Source: Phaeacidiphilus oryzae TH49 (lineage in GTDB: Bacteria; Actinomycetota; Actinomycetes; Streptomycetales; Streptomycetaceae). Taken from it: a stretch of DNA of 64,000 nucleotides. The notes under the pieces were generated by a model. The model was given only the letters and a program-made list of their open reading frames with translations. It was not told where the DNA came from and made no database searches. Below, in pieces: positions 31,517 to 39,511 of this stretch (positions within the stretch are counted from its first letter, which is position 1; the number at the start of each line of letters is the position of its first letter). Location of the stretch: contig NZ_JQMQ01000004.1 in NCBI RefSeq assembly GCF_000744815.1, positions 682,001-746,000 of the forward strand, given 5' to 3'. Both the position numbers and the translations under genes were made by a program.

Positions 31517-32504
31517 AGACCGGGCTCTCCAGCGGGGCGCCGTAAAGGTAGTTGTTCATCTGCGAGTTGGTCACCAGCAGCCGGTCGCCGCTGACCGCTA
31601 CGCCGGTGGTGGTGTCGGCGCCGGGGTAGCTGCGTTGCGAGACGAGGGCGGCCCGGGTGCCGTCCTCGGAGAGCCGTACCGTGTCGACCTCGTTCTGGAC
31701 CGAGCGGTCGATGTAGAGGGTGTCGCCCCGGCGGGCTATGCCGTCGGCGCTGGGCAGCGCGGGCGCGTCGATCCTGCGGATGCTTCCGTCGGCGAGGGCG
31801 AGGCGGTAGAGGGCGCCGCTGTACCAGTAGCCGATGATCAGGGACTTGCCGTCCGGGCCGGTGGTGACGCCGTTGCCGTTGGACTGGCCGGCGACGTAGT
31901 CCGGCAGGTGGTACGCGACCCGCAGGGTCCGCTGGGTGCCGGTGGCGGGGGAGTGGACCTCGGCGGCCGGGATCTTGTAGACGACCGCGCGGAAGGAGTC
32001 CGTGATGTAGACGTCCCCGTCGGGGGTGACGGCCGCGTCGTTGACGAGCGTCGGCTCGCCGGTGTCCGGGACGGTGTAGCGGGCCACCAGTGTGCCGGTG
32101 TCGGTGTAGACGAAGAACTGCCCGGTGAAGGCGCCGGCGACGAGGAGGCGGTCGCCGTCGGTCTTGATCCCGGTGGCCTGGGTGCGGCCGTCCTGCCCGG
32201 CGGGCAGGAAGGGTTCCAGCGTCCTGGATCCGACGCGGCCGCGGTAGAGGGTGCCGTCCTCGATGCTGCCGGTGTAGACGTACCGGTTGTCGGCGGCGAT
32301 GCTCTCGGGGAAGGCGTTGGCGCCGTCGATCGTGATCGTGTAGGCGCCGGCGGGGTGCGGGCGGTCCGGGCTCGTCGCGGCGGTGGCGTCGGTGGTGGCG
32401 GTGGCGCCGGAGGCGGCGGTGGCTGGGACGGTGAGCGCGGCCAGCACGGCGGACGTAGCCGTGAGGGTGAGGAGCGCGCCTCGCACGGCGCTGCGGCTGG
32501 GCAT
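31488..32504 (-). CDS. secreted SMP-30/gluconolactonase-like beta-propeller protein
   Basis: The ATG at 32504 (MPSRSAVRG) has a GGAAGGA leader and gives a clean signal peptide (LLTLTATSAVLAALTVPATA, then ASG). The 338-residue product has repeated propeller blades (DNRYVYTGSIEDGTLYRG, GDVYITDSFRAVVYKI, SLIIGYWYSGALYRL). It fits the SMP-30/LRE-like group of secreted lactonase-like proteins. Its 3' end overlaps the frameshifted TetR tail by 29 bases. Activity is unproven. Confidence 0.8.
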   Translation of the reverse strand: MPSRSAVRGALLTLTATSAVLAALTVPATAASGATATTDATAATSPDRPHPAGAYTITIDGANAFPESIAADNRYVYTGSIEDGTLYRGRVGSRTLEPFLPAGQDGRTQATGIKTDGDRLLVAGAFTGQFFVYTDTGTLVARYTVPDTGEPTLVNDAAVTPDGDVYITDSFRAVVYKIPAAEVHSPATGTQRTLRVAYHLPDYVAGQSNGNGVTTGPDGKSLIIGYWYSGALYRLALADGSIRRIDAPALPSADGIARRGDTLYIDRSVQNEVDTVRLSEDGTRAALVSQRSYPGADTTTGVAVSGDRLLVTNSQMNNYLYGAPLESPVFTVQSLPLR

Positions 32505-32537
32505 GATGAGAGTTCCTTCCGGTGGTCGCTTCAAGGG

Positions 32538-33398
32538 TCAGCGCGCGGCGGCGGCCAGCGCTTCGGCGAGGGTGGTGGTGGGCCGTCCGATCAGGCGGCG
32601 CAGATCGCCGCTGTCGGTGAAGAGCTCGCCGCGGCTCAGGCCGAGGTCGGCGTCGGCGAGGATCCGGGCCAGTTCGGCGGGCACGCCGGCGCCGGCCAGT
32701 GCCTCGGCGAACATGTCGCCGGGAAGGTCGGTGTAGCCGAGGGAGGCCCCGGTCACCGCGGAGGCGGTGGCGGCGAGCTCTGCCAGGGTGAACGCCTGGT
32801 CGCCGCCCAGCTCGTAGACGGCCCCGGTGTGGCCCTCGGTGGTCAGGACGACCGCGGCCGCCTCCGCGTAGTCGGCGCGGCTGGCGGCGCTGACCCTGCC
32901 GTCGCCCGCCGCCCCGAGGAAGGCGCCGTGCTGAAGGGCCGACGGCAGCTGGGCGGTGTAGTTCTCCAGGTACCAGCTGTTGCGCAGCGCCACGGCGGGG
33001 GCCTCGCGCTCGCGCAGGTACTCCTCGGTGGCGCGGTGGGTGCCGGCAAGGACGGTGTGAGCGCTGTCGGCCCGCGTCATGCTCGTGTATGCGATCAGGG
33101 ACACCCCGGCGGTCAGGGCCGCGTCGATGGCGCGGCGGTGGTTGGCCGCCCGCTCGTCCACCGGGAACGAGGCCGAGACCAGCAGCAGCCTCTCCGCTCC
33201 CGCGAAGGCGGCCGCGAGGCTCTCCGGGTCGGCGAAGTCCGCCGGGCGGACCAGGACGCCGCGGTCGGCCAGTTCCTTGATCCGGGTGGTGTCCCGGCCC
33301 GTGGCGATGATCTCGGAGGCGGCGACGCCGCGACGCAGCAGCGCCTCGACGGTGAGTCGACCCAGCTGGCCGGTGGCCCCGGTGACGACGATGGACAT
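32538..33398 (-). CDS. NmrA-like NAD(P)H quinone reductase (QOR2 type)
   Basis: The ATG at 33398 (MSIVVTGATGQLG) follows GAGGAG. The 286-residue atypical SDR has GATGQLG at residues 7-13, IIATGRD, and the QOR2/YtfG-like blocks AIDAALTAGVSLIAYTSM and ALRNSWYLENY. It probably reduces quinones with NADPH. It is divergent from an HxlR regulator and is its likely target. Confidence 0.9.
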   Translation of the reverse strand: MSIVVTGATGQLGRLTVEALLRRGVAASEIIATGRDTTRIKELADRGVLVRPADFADPESLAAAFAGAERLLLVSASFPVDERAANHRRAIDAALTAGVSLIAYTSMTRADSAHTVLAGTHRATEEYLREREAPAVALRNSWYLENYTAQLPSALQHGAFLGAAGDGRVSAASRADYAEAAAVVLTTEGHTGAVYELGGDQAFTLAELAATASAVTGASLGYTDLPGDMFAEALAGAGVPAELARILADADLGLSRGELFTDSGDLRRLIGRPTTTLAEALAAAAR

Positions 33399-33476
33399 GT
33401 GGACTCCTCGTTTCCGCTCGTTACCGCCGCGGCCTCCCGCGGCACCCCCACTCTGACCTGTAAACTCTCCATCGGT

Positions 33477-33488
33477 AAGTGCCCACTT
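33477..33488. promoter_or_regulatory. HxlR operator between QOR2-like and HxlR genes
   Basis: AAGTG (33477-33481) and CACTT (33484-33488) form an inverted repeat separated by CC, extended upstream as GTAAGTG. This resembles HxlR-family sites. Confidence 0.5.
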
Positions 33489-33532
33489 TTTGGTAAGGTT
33501 CGCACCGGGACGAAAGAGAAGAGGTGGGAGCT

Positions 33533-33937
33533 GTGACGACTGCCGAGGCTGTGGCCCACACCACACCGTCGTGGGACCCGTACGAGCGGGGCTGCCCTTC
33601 GCGCGACCTCCTCGACCGGATCGGCGACAAGTGGTCCATCCTGGTTCTCGGCGAGCTCGGGGAGCACGGCACGTCCCGGTTCACCGAGCTGCGCAAGCGC
33701 CTGTCGGGGGTGAGCGAGAAGATGCTCACCCAGACGCTGCGCGCCCTCGAACGCGACGGCCTGGTGCTGCGCACGGTCCACCCGGTGGTGCCGGTCCGCG
33801 TCGAGTACGAGCTGACCCCTCTCGGCCAGACCCTGCGTGCCCCCCTCAGGGCCCTCACCGAGTGGTCCCTCGAACACACGGCCGAGGTCCTCGCGGCCCG
33901 CGAGGCCTACAACGCCCGTACCCAGCAGGAGAGCTGA
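33533..33937 (+). CDS. HxlR family regulator
   Basis: The GTG at 33533 is preferred because GAGG lies eight bases upstream; a GTG at 33524 is in frame too. The 134-residue protein has GCPSRDLLDRIGDKWSILVL, LRKRLSGVSEKMLTQTLRAL and VPVRVEYELTPLG, the HxlR winged helix with the conserved sensing cysteine in GCPSR. It is divergent from the QOR2-like gene and converges on another HxlR gene. Confidence 0.9.
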   Translation: MTTAEAVAHTTPSWDPYERGCPSRDLLDRIGDKWSILVLGELGEHGTSRFTELRKRLSGVSEKMLTQTLRALERDGLVLRTVHPVVPVRVEYELTPLGQTLRAPLRALTEWSLEHTAEVLAAREAYNARTQQES

Positions 33938-34003
33938 CGCCGCGTTCGGTGCCCCACCGCAGGGCCGGGGGCCGGATACCCGGCCGCGGCACCGAGCGCG
34001 GCG
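33938..34003. terminator. large bidirectional terminator between two HxlR genes
   Basis: CGCCGCGTTCGGTGCC (33938-33953) pairs with 33988-34003 over 16 bp with a single G-T wobble. A GC-rich inner hairpin lies in the loop. Confidence 0.7.
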
Positions 34004-34079
34004 GCCCGCGCCTCTCCGCGGCTCGCACACGGCTTCCGTCGGTCGGGATGTCGCGCGCCGGGCAGCCAGTGTCGCCGGC

Positions 34080-34547
34080 TCAGCCGGCCGGAGCCCGGTG
34101 GTCGGCGGCGTCGTAGGTCTCGCGGTTGGCCAGCACGTCGTCCATATGCGCCTCGGCCCAGGCCTTGAGGCCGCGCATCATCTCGTACAGCGACAGGCCG
34201 AGCTCGGTCAGCTCGTAGGAGACCGTGACGGGAACGGTCGGCACCACGGTCCGTGAGACCAGGCCGTCGCGTTCGAGCGAGCGCAGCGTCTGGGTGAGCA
34301 TCTTCTGGCTGACCCCGGCCAGCAGGCGCTTCAGCTCGGAGTACCGCATCGCCCGCGGCTCGCCCGCCTCGGCGGCGCACTCGCCGCCGGCCTGGGGTGC
34401 GCTGTCGCTGCCGAGCGCGGCAAGGATCAACGTCACCCACTTGTTCGAGATCCGGTCGAGCAGCTTGCGACTGGGGCAGACCGCGAGGAAGGCGTCGTAC
34501 GCCACCTTGGCCTGCGTCCGCTGCTCGGCCGCCGTCGTAGTCGCCAT
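34080..34547 (-). CDS. HxlR family regulator
   Basis: The ATG follows GGAAGGA. The 155-residue protein has the HxlR core (VCPSRKLLDRISNKWVTLIL, LLAGVSQKMLTQTLRSL, VPVTVSYELTELG) but with an extra loop of about 20 residues between the first helices (GSDSAPQAGGECAAEAGEP), which adds one cysteine. It is divergent from an aldo/keto reductase gene across a 143-base spacer with inverted repeats. Confidence 0.9.
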   Translation of the reverse strand: MATTTAAEQRTQAKVAYDAFLAVCPSRKLLDRISNKWVTLILAALGSDSAPQAGGECAAEAGEPRAMRYSELKRLLAGVSQKMLTQTLRSLERDGLVSRTVVPTVPVTVSYELTELGLSLYEMMRGLKAWAEAHMDDVLANRETYDAADHRAPAG

Positions 34548-34574
34548 GGATCCTTCCGCCTCTCACCCACCGAG

Positions 34575-34607
34575 GAGTGCCCTAGGCACTCGGAAGTGCC
34601 TGCTTCC
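34575..34607. promoter_or_regulatory. HxlR operator region with two inverted repeats
   Basis: GAGTGCC-CTA-GGCACTC (34575-34591) is followed directly by GGAAG-N6-CTTCC (34592-34607). AGTGCC recurs in both, as in other HxlR sites of this window (AAGTG/CACTT). Confidence 0.55.
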
Positions 34608-34690
34608 CGTCAGAGAGTTAACCACCAATCATGGTGCAAGGCCCCGTGGGGGGCCGCATCCGGCTCGTAACGAAGGGCAGAGCAGCGCTT

Positions 34691-35563
34691 ATGACCACGC
34701 AATCCGCTCCACTTCCCGGCGGCACCTGGACCCTGGGCGACCTGACCGTCTCCCGGTTCGGCTACGGCGCCATGCAGCTGGCCGGCCCCTGGGTGATGGG
34801 CCCGCCGGCCGACCGCGAGGGGGCGATCGCCGTCCTGCGCGAGGCCGTCGACCTCGGGATCACCCACATCGACACCGCGGACGCCTACGGGCCGCACTTC
34901 ACCAACCAGGTGATCCGCGAGGCGCTCCACCCCTACCCCGAGGCGCTGCACATCGTCACCAAGGTCGGCGCGACCCGGGACGAGGAAGGCGGATGGCCCC
35001 CGGCGCGCAGGCCCGAGGACTTGCGCCGGGCCGTCCGGTCGAACCTGGAGAATCTCGGCCTGGACACCCTGGACGTCGTCAACCTGCGCCTCGGGGACGC
35101 CCAGGGCCCGGTCCCGGGGTCGCTCGCGGAGGCCTTCGAGGCGCTCGTCGACCTGCAGGGTCAGGGCCTGATCAGGCACCTCGGCGTGAGCAACGCGACC
35201 GCGGAGCAGGTCGCCGAGGCGCGCTCGATCGCACCGATCGTCTGCGTGCAGAACATGTACAACCTCGCCCATCGCCACGACGACGAGCTGATCGACGAGC
35301 TCGCCGAGCAGGGCATCGCCTATGTGCCCTTCTTCCCCCTGGGCGGCTTCACCCCGCTGCAGTCCTCGGCGCTCACGGCAGTGGCGTCCCGGCTGGACTC
35401 GACGCCGATGTCGGTCGCCCTGGCCTGGCTGCTGCGGCGCTCGCCGAACATCCTGCTGATCCCCGGTACGTCCTCAGTGGCCCATCTGCGCGAGAACGCC
35501 GGCGGCGCGGCACTCCGGCTATCCGACGACGACCTCTCCGAACTGGACAAGATCGGGCGCTGA
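34691..35563 (+). CDS. aldo/keto reductase
   Basis: The ATG at 34691 begins MTTQSAPLPGG. The 290-residue TIM-barrel protein shows the AKR blocks SRFGYGAMQLAG, ITHIDTADAYGPH (Asp and Tyr of the tetrad), HIVTKVGATRD (Lys) and VSNATAEQ. At the usual catalytic His position the sequence reads DVVNLRLGD, with Arg instead, a known variant among bacterial AKRs. It is probably controlled by the divergent HxlR protein and may detoxify carbonyl compounds. Confidence 0.9.
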   Translation: MTTQSAPLPGGTWTLGDLTVSRFGYGAMQLAGPWVMGPPADREGAIAVLREAVDLGITHIDTADAYGPHFTNQVIREALHPYPEALHIVTKVGATRDEEGGWPPARRPEDLRRAVRSNLENLGLDTLDVVNLRLGDAQGPVPGSLAEAFEALVDLQGQGLIRHLGVSNATAEQVAEARSIAPIVCVQNMYNLAHRHDDELIDELAEQGIAYVPFFPLGGFTPLQSSALTAVASRLDSTPMSVALAWLLRRSPNILLIPGTSSVAHLRENAGGAALRLSDDDLSELDKIGR

Positions 35564-35596
35564 CGCCGAGGGCCTGCCGTGCCGCTCCGCTCGGCG
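35564..35596. terminator. weak bidirectional hairpin
   Basis: CGCCGAG (35564-35570) pairs with CTCGGCG (35590-35596) in the 51-base gap between converging genes. Confidence 0.4.
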
Positions 35597-35614
35597 CTGC
35601 CCCCTGACGCCGGA

Positions 35615-36604
35615 TCAGTTCTCCGCGACGGCGGGCTCCAGCAGGGACAGCGTTCGATTGTCGGCGTCCACCTGGGCGCGGACGCCGAGGGGCAGCGGCA
35701 GGTTCGGCGAGGTGTGGCCGAAGTCGACCTGGGCGAGGACCGGGATGTCGCGCTGCCACAGGACGTCGAGGACCACGTCGCGGAGGTCCGCGCGTGTTCC
35801 GGCGCCCTCGTGGGGGGCGACCTCGGTGGGGATGCCGACCACCATCCCCGCGATCCGGTCCAGCACGCCGGACAGCCGCAGGGCGTGGAGGTCGTTCCAG
35901 ATCCGGGAGACCGGCCGCTGCAGCTCCTCCCAGAACAGCACGGCGCCGTCGAACCGTTCGGGGGCGGGTGCGAACGGCGTGGCCTGGAGGAGGATCAGGC
36001 GGTTCAGCAGGCCGCCGAAGAGCGGCCCCTCCGCCCGGCCGGGGCGCCAGGTCTCCCAGGCCGCCTGCGCCGGCAGCGGGCCAAGCGGCTCGGCCCGGGT
36101 GAGGACGCGGGTGTAGAGGTCGACGAGCTCGGAGCGCCGGGCCTCGTCGCCCAGGGTGTACCAGTCGCCGCCGAAGCCGTGGGTGGCGAGGTCGGCGTGG
36201 AAGCCGACGAGACCGGTCTTCGCGTGGAGGGCCATGTGGAGAAGGGAGATGTCGCTGTATCCGAGGATCGGCTTCGGGTCGGCCCGGATCGCGTCCAGAT
36301 CGATCAGATCGAGATAGCCGATGGTCGCCTGGCCACCGGTGTGGGCGATGACGGCCCGCACCTCCGGGTCCCTGAGCAGTCCGTTGAGCTCCGCGGCCTG
36401 CTCCGCCGGAGTGCCCGACGCCCACCAGCGATGACGTTCCGGGTCGATCCCCGGGCTGACCCGGACCCGGAAGCCCATCCGTTCGAGCATCGCCACCCCC
36501 CGCGCGAGGAGGGGTTCCTCACCCGGGGCGAGCTGGCCGGAAGGCGCGGCGACGACCACGAGATCGCCGGTACGCAGCGCGCGGGGCCGAAGGGTGGCAG
36601 GCAT
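35615..36604 (-). CDS. S66 LD-carboxypeptidase / MccF-like serine peptidase
   Basis: The ATG at 36604 (MPATLRPRALRTGD) follows AAGGAGG. The 329-residue product has the S66 fold: nucleophile Ser117 in ILGYSDISLLH, GPLFGGLLNRLILL near the catalytic glutamate, and the catalytic His297 in VDFGHTSPN. Family members trim tetrapeptides in peptidoglycan recycling (LdcA) or cleave microcin-type peptide-nucleotides (MccF). There is no signal peptide, consistent with a cytoplasmic enzyme. Confidence 0.9.
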   Translation of the reverse strand: MPATLRPRALRTGDLVVVAAPSGQLAPGEEPLLARGVAMLERMGFRVRVSPGIDPERHRWWASGTPAEQAAELNGLLRDPEVRAVIAHTGGQATIGYLDLIDLDAIRADPKPILGYSDISLLHMALHAKTGLVGFHADLATHGFGGDWYTLGDEARRSELVDLYTRVLTRAEPLGPLPAQAAWETWRPGRAEGPLFGGLLNRLILLQATPFAPAPERFDGAVLFWEELQRPVSRIWNDLHALRLSGVLDRIAGMVVGIPTEVAPHEGAGTRADLRDVVLDVLWQRDIPVLAQVDFGHTSPNLPLPLGVRAQVDADNRTLSLLEPAVAEN

Positions 36605-37227
36605 GGGGACGTCCTCCTTGTCGATCAACGGTGGCGAGCAACAAAGGCCGGCGCCGTCGCTATTCCGCGGCCGCGCCCGCCGACGCGAGTGGGCTCGTCG
36701 GCGCAGATCTCTCGGTGGGCGGAGTCGAGGTCCCAGAGGCCGAAACCGGCGCCCGGTGCCGACCTGACGCACCGGCGTGGTCGAACAGGGGGGTGGAGCG
36801 GACCACCAGTACCGCCCGGCCTCCGGGCCCTCCGTCACCAGCAGCTCCGGCAACCGGGACCGACACGGGGGCGGCCGCCCCACGGCGGCAGGGGTGTAGG
36901 GGAAGGGACCCTTCTCCACGATCCCCGAGCCCCCGCAGAGGGAATAGCTTATTCCGCCGTATTACTCTGACCGTAATTCGTAAATTCGCATTGGGGGCAA
37001 GGTCGCCGGGGGTTCAATCTCCTCATGTATAATGGCCGCCTTTTATTCTGCAGCCCTGTTTCCATGGAGCATTTTCATCTCTGCGGTCATTGAAGTGGGA
37101 TGTCTCACGAACTATAGCCTTTTCTGGCCCAATCGGGGTTTCCTGGACGCAACCAGTCCGGCAGGCGCGCCGGGCCCGTGTCCGCGCTGATTCCAGCCGT
37201 AAACCGGCCGAAGGAGAAAACACCGAT
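36605..37227. other. 620-base gene-free region with a duplicated scrap and an AT-rich island
   Basis: I see no credible intact gene. On the minus strand, 36871-36937 repeats part of the coding sequence at 60481-60547. From about 36940 to 37140 the sequence is visibly AT-rich compared with everything else in the window. It holds an inverted repeat GGAATA-GCT-TATTCC (36941-36955) and a TATAAT hexamer (37028-37033) without a matching -35 box. It looks like old inserted or rearranged DNA. Confidence 0.55.
36871..36937 (-). pseudogene. scrap of the 60.1-kb hypothetical gene
   Basis: The minus strand reads GIVEKGPFPYTPAAVG, matching GIVEEGPFPYAPAAVA of the intact gene at 60119-60670. Nearly all bases over about 65 positions agree, with a one-base gap near the end. 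Neither flank is similar, so it is an isolated fragment. Confidence 0.6.
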
Positions 37228-37653
37228 ATGAAGCAGACCCCCGCGTATGAACGAATCGCCGCAGTCGCCGCCGCGCTGCTGTGTGCGGCGGTGGCAGTGA
37301 TTCACGTGCAGGATCAGGGAGGATTCCCAGGAGACAAGACCCCCGGCTATGTCGGGATCGGTTACTACCTTCTGGAGGTCGTCGGCATCCTGGTGGCCGT
37401 TGTGCTGGTGTTCCGGCCGTCGCGGAGGATGTGGTTTCTCGCCGCCGGTGTGGGACTGGGCCCGCTGGTCGGCTTCGTGCTCTCGCGTGGCCCGGGGCTG
37501 CCGGACTACACCGACGACGTCGGCAACTGGACCGAACCGCTGGCCGTGATCTCCGTCGTGGTGGAGGTCGTGCTCATCGTGGTGGCCGCCGCCATGTACG
37601 TCCTCCGGCACAAGCGAACCGAGCGGCTCGCGACCGCGTCCTCGGCTCACTGA
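37228..37653 (+). CDS. four-helix membrane protein of unknown function
   Basis: The ATG at 37228 (MKQTPAYERIAAVAAALL) lies 12 bases after AAGGAG. The 141-residue protein has hydrophobic segments AAVAAALLCAAVAVIHV, YYLLEVVGILVAVVLVF, MWFLAAGVGLGPLVGFVL and LAVISVVVEVVLIVVAAAMYVL. An HVQD motif sits after the first helix. It resembles small uncharacterised membrane proteins of actinobacteria. The leader region is AT-rich and may be foreign. Confidence 0.7.
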   Translation: MKQTPAYERIAAVAAALLCAAVAVIHVQDQGGFPGDKTPGYVGIGYYLLEVVGILVAVVLVFRPSRRMWFLAAGVGLGPLVGFVLSRGPGLPDYTDDVGNWTEPLAVISVVVEVVLIVVAAAMYVLRHKRTERLATASSAH

Positions 37654-37694
37654 GGCAGGATCGACTGCGCGCGGGCGACGGGCCCGCCACGGCA

Positions 37695-37724
37695 CGCGCC
37701 GCCGGCACGACTGCCGGCGGCGCG
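37695..37724. terminator. strong bidirectional terminator
   Basis: A perfect 13-bp stem (CGCGCCGCCGGCA at 37695-37707 with its complement at 37712-37724) closes a 4-base loop between converging genes. Confidence 0.8.
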
Positions 37725-37843
37725 GGCGCTTGCGCGGGGGCGCCCCGCTGAGAAGGAATGCCGACACTCCGACGCCCAGTGGGCCGGCGCGCGCGACGCC
37801 TGCCCCGACGTTGGGCGCTCTTCAGACGCCGAAGACGCGCGCG

Positions 37844-38317
37844 TCAGGCGGATGGGCGGCTGAGGCGCGCGCGCAGCCGCTCGAAGATCTCGCCGAGCCG
37901 GGCGACCTCATCCGCGCTGAGGGCGTCGAAGACCAGATCGCGTACGGTGCGGACATGGTCGGGGGCGGCCCGCTCGATGGCCGCCCGTCCGGTCTCGGTG
38001 ATCCGCACGAAGGCGCCGCGGCCGTCGTCCGGGCACCCGCGCCGGGAGACCAGATCCCGTTTCTCCATCCGCGTCACGTGGTGGGAGACCCGGCTGCGTT
38101 CCCACTGCAACGCGGCCGCCAGGTCGGACACCCGGCTCCGCCCCTGCTCGGACTCGGTCAGTACGACGAGCACCTGGTAGTCCGGCGTGGAGAGCCCGGC
38201 TTGGGTCTGCATCTCGCGGTTGAGCGTGGCCAGCAGCTCCGCGTCCAGAGCCATCCACTCCCGCCACATCCGCTGCTCGTCCTCGTTCAGCCAGCGGACC
38301 TCGTTCCTCTCGACCAT
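37844..38317 (-). CDS. MarR family regulator
   Basis: The 157-residue winged-helix protein has the MarR layout: an N-terminal dimer helix (EQRMWREWMALDAELLATLN), STPDYQVLVVLTESE, recognition helix WERSRVSHHVTRMEKRDLV and wing CPDDGRGAFVRITETG. No ribosome site precedes the ATG; TAGACT lies six bases upstream on the minus strand, so the mRNA is probably leaderless. It is divergent from a flavin monooxygenase operon. Confidence 0.9.
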   Translation of the reverse strand: MVERNEVRWLNEDEQRMWREWMALDAELLATLNREMQTQAGLSTPDYQVLVVLTESEQGRSRVSDLAAALQWERSRVSHHVTRMEKRDLVSRRGCPDDGRGAFVRITETGRAAIERAAPDHVRTVRDLVFDALSADEVARLGEIFERLRARLSRPSA

Positions 38318-38365
38318 GCGGACAGTCTAGCAAGTTGGTGACGCATCATGTATGGTCCCTGTCAT

Positions 38366-38385
38366 ATAGGTGATACGTCACCTAT
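38366..38385. promoter_or_regulatory. MarR operator palindrome
   Basis: ATAGGTGA (38366-38373) and TCACCTAT (38378-38385) are perfect inverted repeats separated by TACG, the size expected for a MarR dimer. A second inverted repeat GTGAG-CGAG-CTCAC follows at 38386-38399. Confidence 0.7.
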
Positions 38386-38443
38386 GTGAGCGAGCTCACC
38401 CGGCGGCGGCAGCCGGCCGCCGCGTCGCTTCCTAGGAGGGGCA

Positions 38444-39511
38444 ATGTCACACCCCTTTGAGATCGGGATCATCACCTTCGGCGAGATCAGCCCGGATCTC
38501 ACCACCGGCAGGCGGACCTCGCCTCGGGAACGGATGGCCGAGATCGTCGAGCAGGCCGTCCTCGCCGACGAGGTCGGGCTGGACGTCTTCGCGGTCGGCG
38601 AGCACCATCGCTCCGACTTCGTCGCCTCGGCCCCGCCGGTCATCCTGGCGGCGGTGGCCGCTCGCACCCGCCGCATCCGCCTCAGCAGCGGGGTCACCGT
38701 GCTGGGCTCGGAAGACCCGGTGCGGGTCTTCCAGAACTTCGCGACCCTGGACCTCCTCTCGGACGGCAGAGCGGAGATCATCGCCGGCCGGGGCTCCTTC
38801 ACGGAGTCGTTCCCGCTGTTCGGCTATGACGTGGCCGACTACGCGGACCTGTACCGGGAGAAACTCGACGCCCTGCTCGCCATCCGCCGTGAGAACCCCG
38901 CGACCTGGCACGGCAGCCCGCACACCCGCGACCTCAGCGGACTCGACATCGCTCCCCGCCCGGTCGGCGCACTGCCGATCTGGATCGGAAGCGGTGGCAC
39001 GGCCGCGTCCTCCGTCCGAGCGGGCTCGCTGGGGCTGCCATTGGCTCTCGGCCTCCTCCTCGGCCCCCTCCGGCAGTTCGCCGACCGAGTGGAGAAGTAC
39101 TACGAGAGCTTCGAGTCGGCCGGCCACCCCGCCGAGGAGGCCCGGGTCGGCATCACCGCCCACGGCTATGTCGGCGCGACCAGCCAGGGCGCCCGGGACA
39201 CGATGTATCCGTACTTCGCCGTGGGAATGCGGGAGAACAACCACCAGCGCGGAGCCGGATTCGCCCTGCCCCGGCGCGCCTTCGACGCTCAGGCGACACC
39301 GAACGGGGCCCTCCTGGTGGGCAGCGCGCAGGAGGTCGTCGACAAACTGATGGCCTATCACGAGGCCTACGGAGCCACCCGGGCCCTGCTCCAACTCGGC
39401 TACGGGCACCTGCCGCAGCGCGAGCATCTCACCGCCATAGAGCGCCTGGGCACCGAGGTCGCCCCCGTGCTGCGGCGAGAACTGTCCAGCACGGCCGGGA
39501 GCCCGGCATGA
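38444..39511 (+). CDS. LLM class flavin-dependent monooxygenase
   Basis: The ATG follows TAGGAGGGG. The 355-residue luciferase-like protein has the usual blocks GIITFGEISPD, VGEHHRSDFVASAPPVILAA, RIRLSSGVTVLGSEDPVRVFQ and FGYDVADYADLYREKLDALL. It would use reduced FMN and oxygen to oxidise an unknown substrate. The next gene encodes a flavin reductase and overlaps its stop by four bases, so the two form a two-component monooxygenase. Confidence 0.92.
   Translation: MSHPFEIGIITFGEISPDLTTGRRTSPRERMAEIVEQAVLADEVGLDVFAVGEHHRSDFVASAPPVILAAVAARTRRIRLSSGVTVLGSEDPVRVFQNFATLDLLSDGRAEIIAGRGSFTESFPLFGYDVADYADLYREKLDALLAIRRENPATWHGSPHTRDLSGLDIAPRPVGALPIWIGSGGTAASSVRAGSLGLPLALGLLLGPLRQFADRVEKYYESFESAGHPAEEARVGITAHGYVGATSQGARDTMYPYFAVGMRENNHQRGAGFALPRRAFDAQATPNGALLVGSAQEVVDKLMAYHEAYGATRALLQLGYGHLPQREHLTAIERLGTEVAPVLRRELSSTAGSPA

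Noticed and set aside
31517-33536. Read-through of the TetR frame for 2 kb
   Set aside because: The sequence after the frameshift is shadow opposite the SMP-30 and QOR2-like genes. The true C-terminus is in the -1 frame.
37028-37033. TATAAT as a promoter
   Set aside because: It is a perfect -10 hexamer but no -35 box is at a suitable distance; in an AT-rich island it may be chance.
37023-37223. 66-codon minus-strand frame in the leader of the membrane gene
   Set aside because: It has no ribosome site and runs through the AT-rich island; composition is not protein-like.
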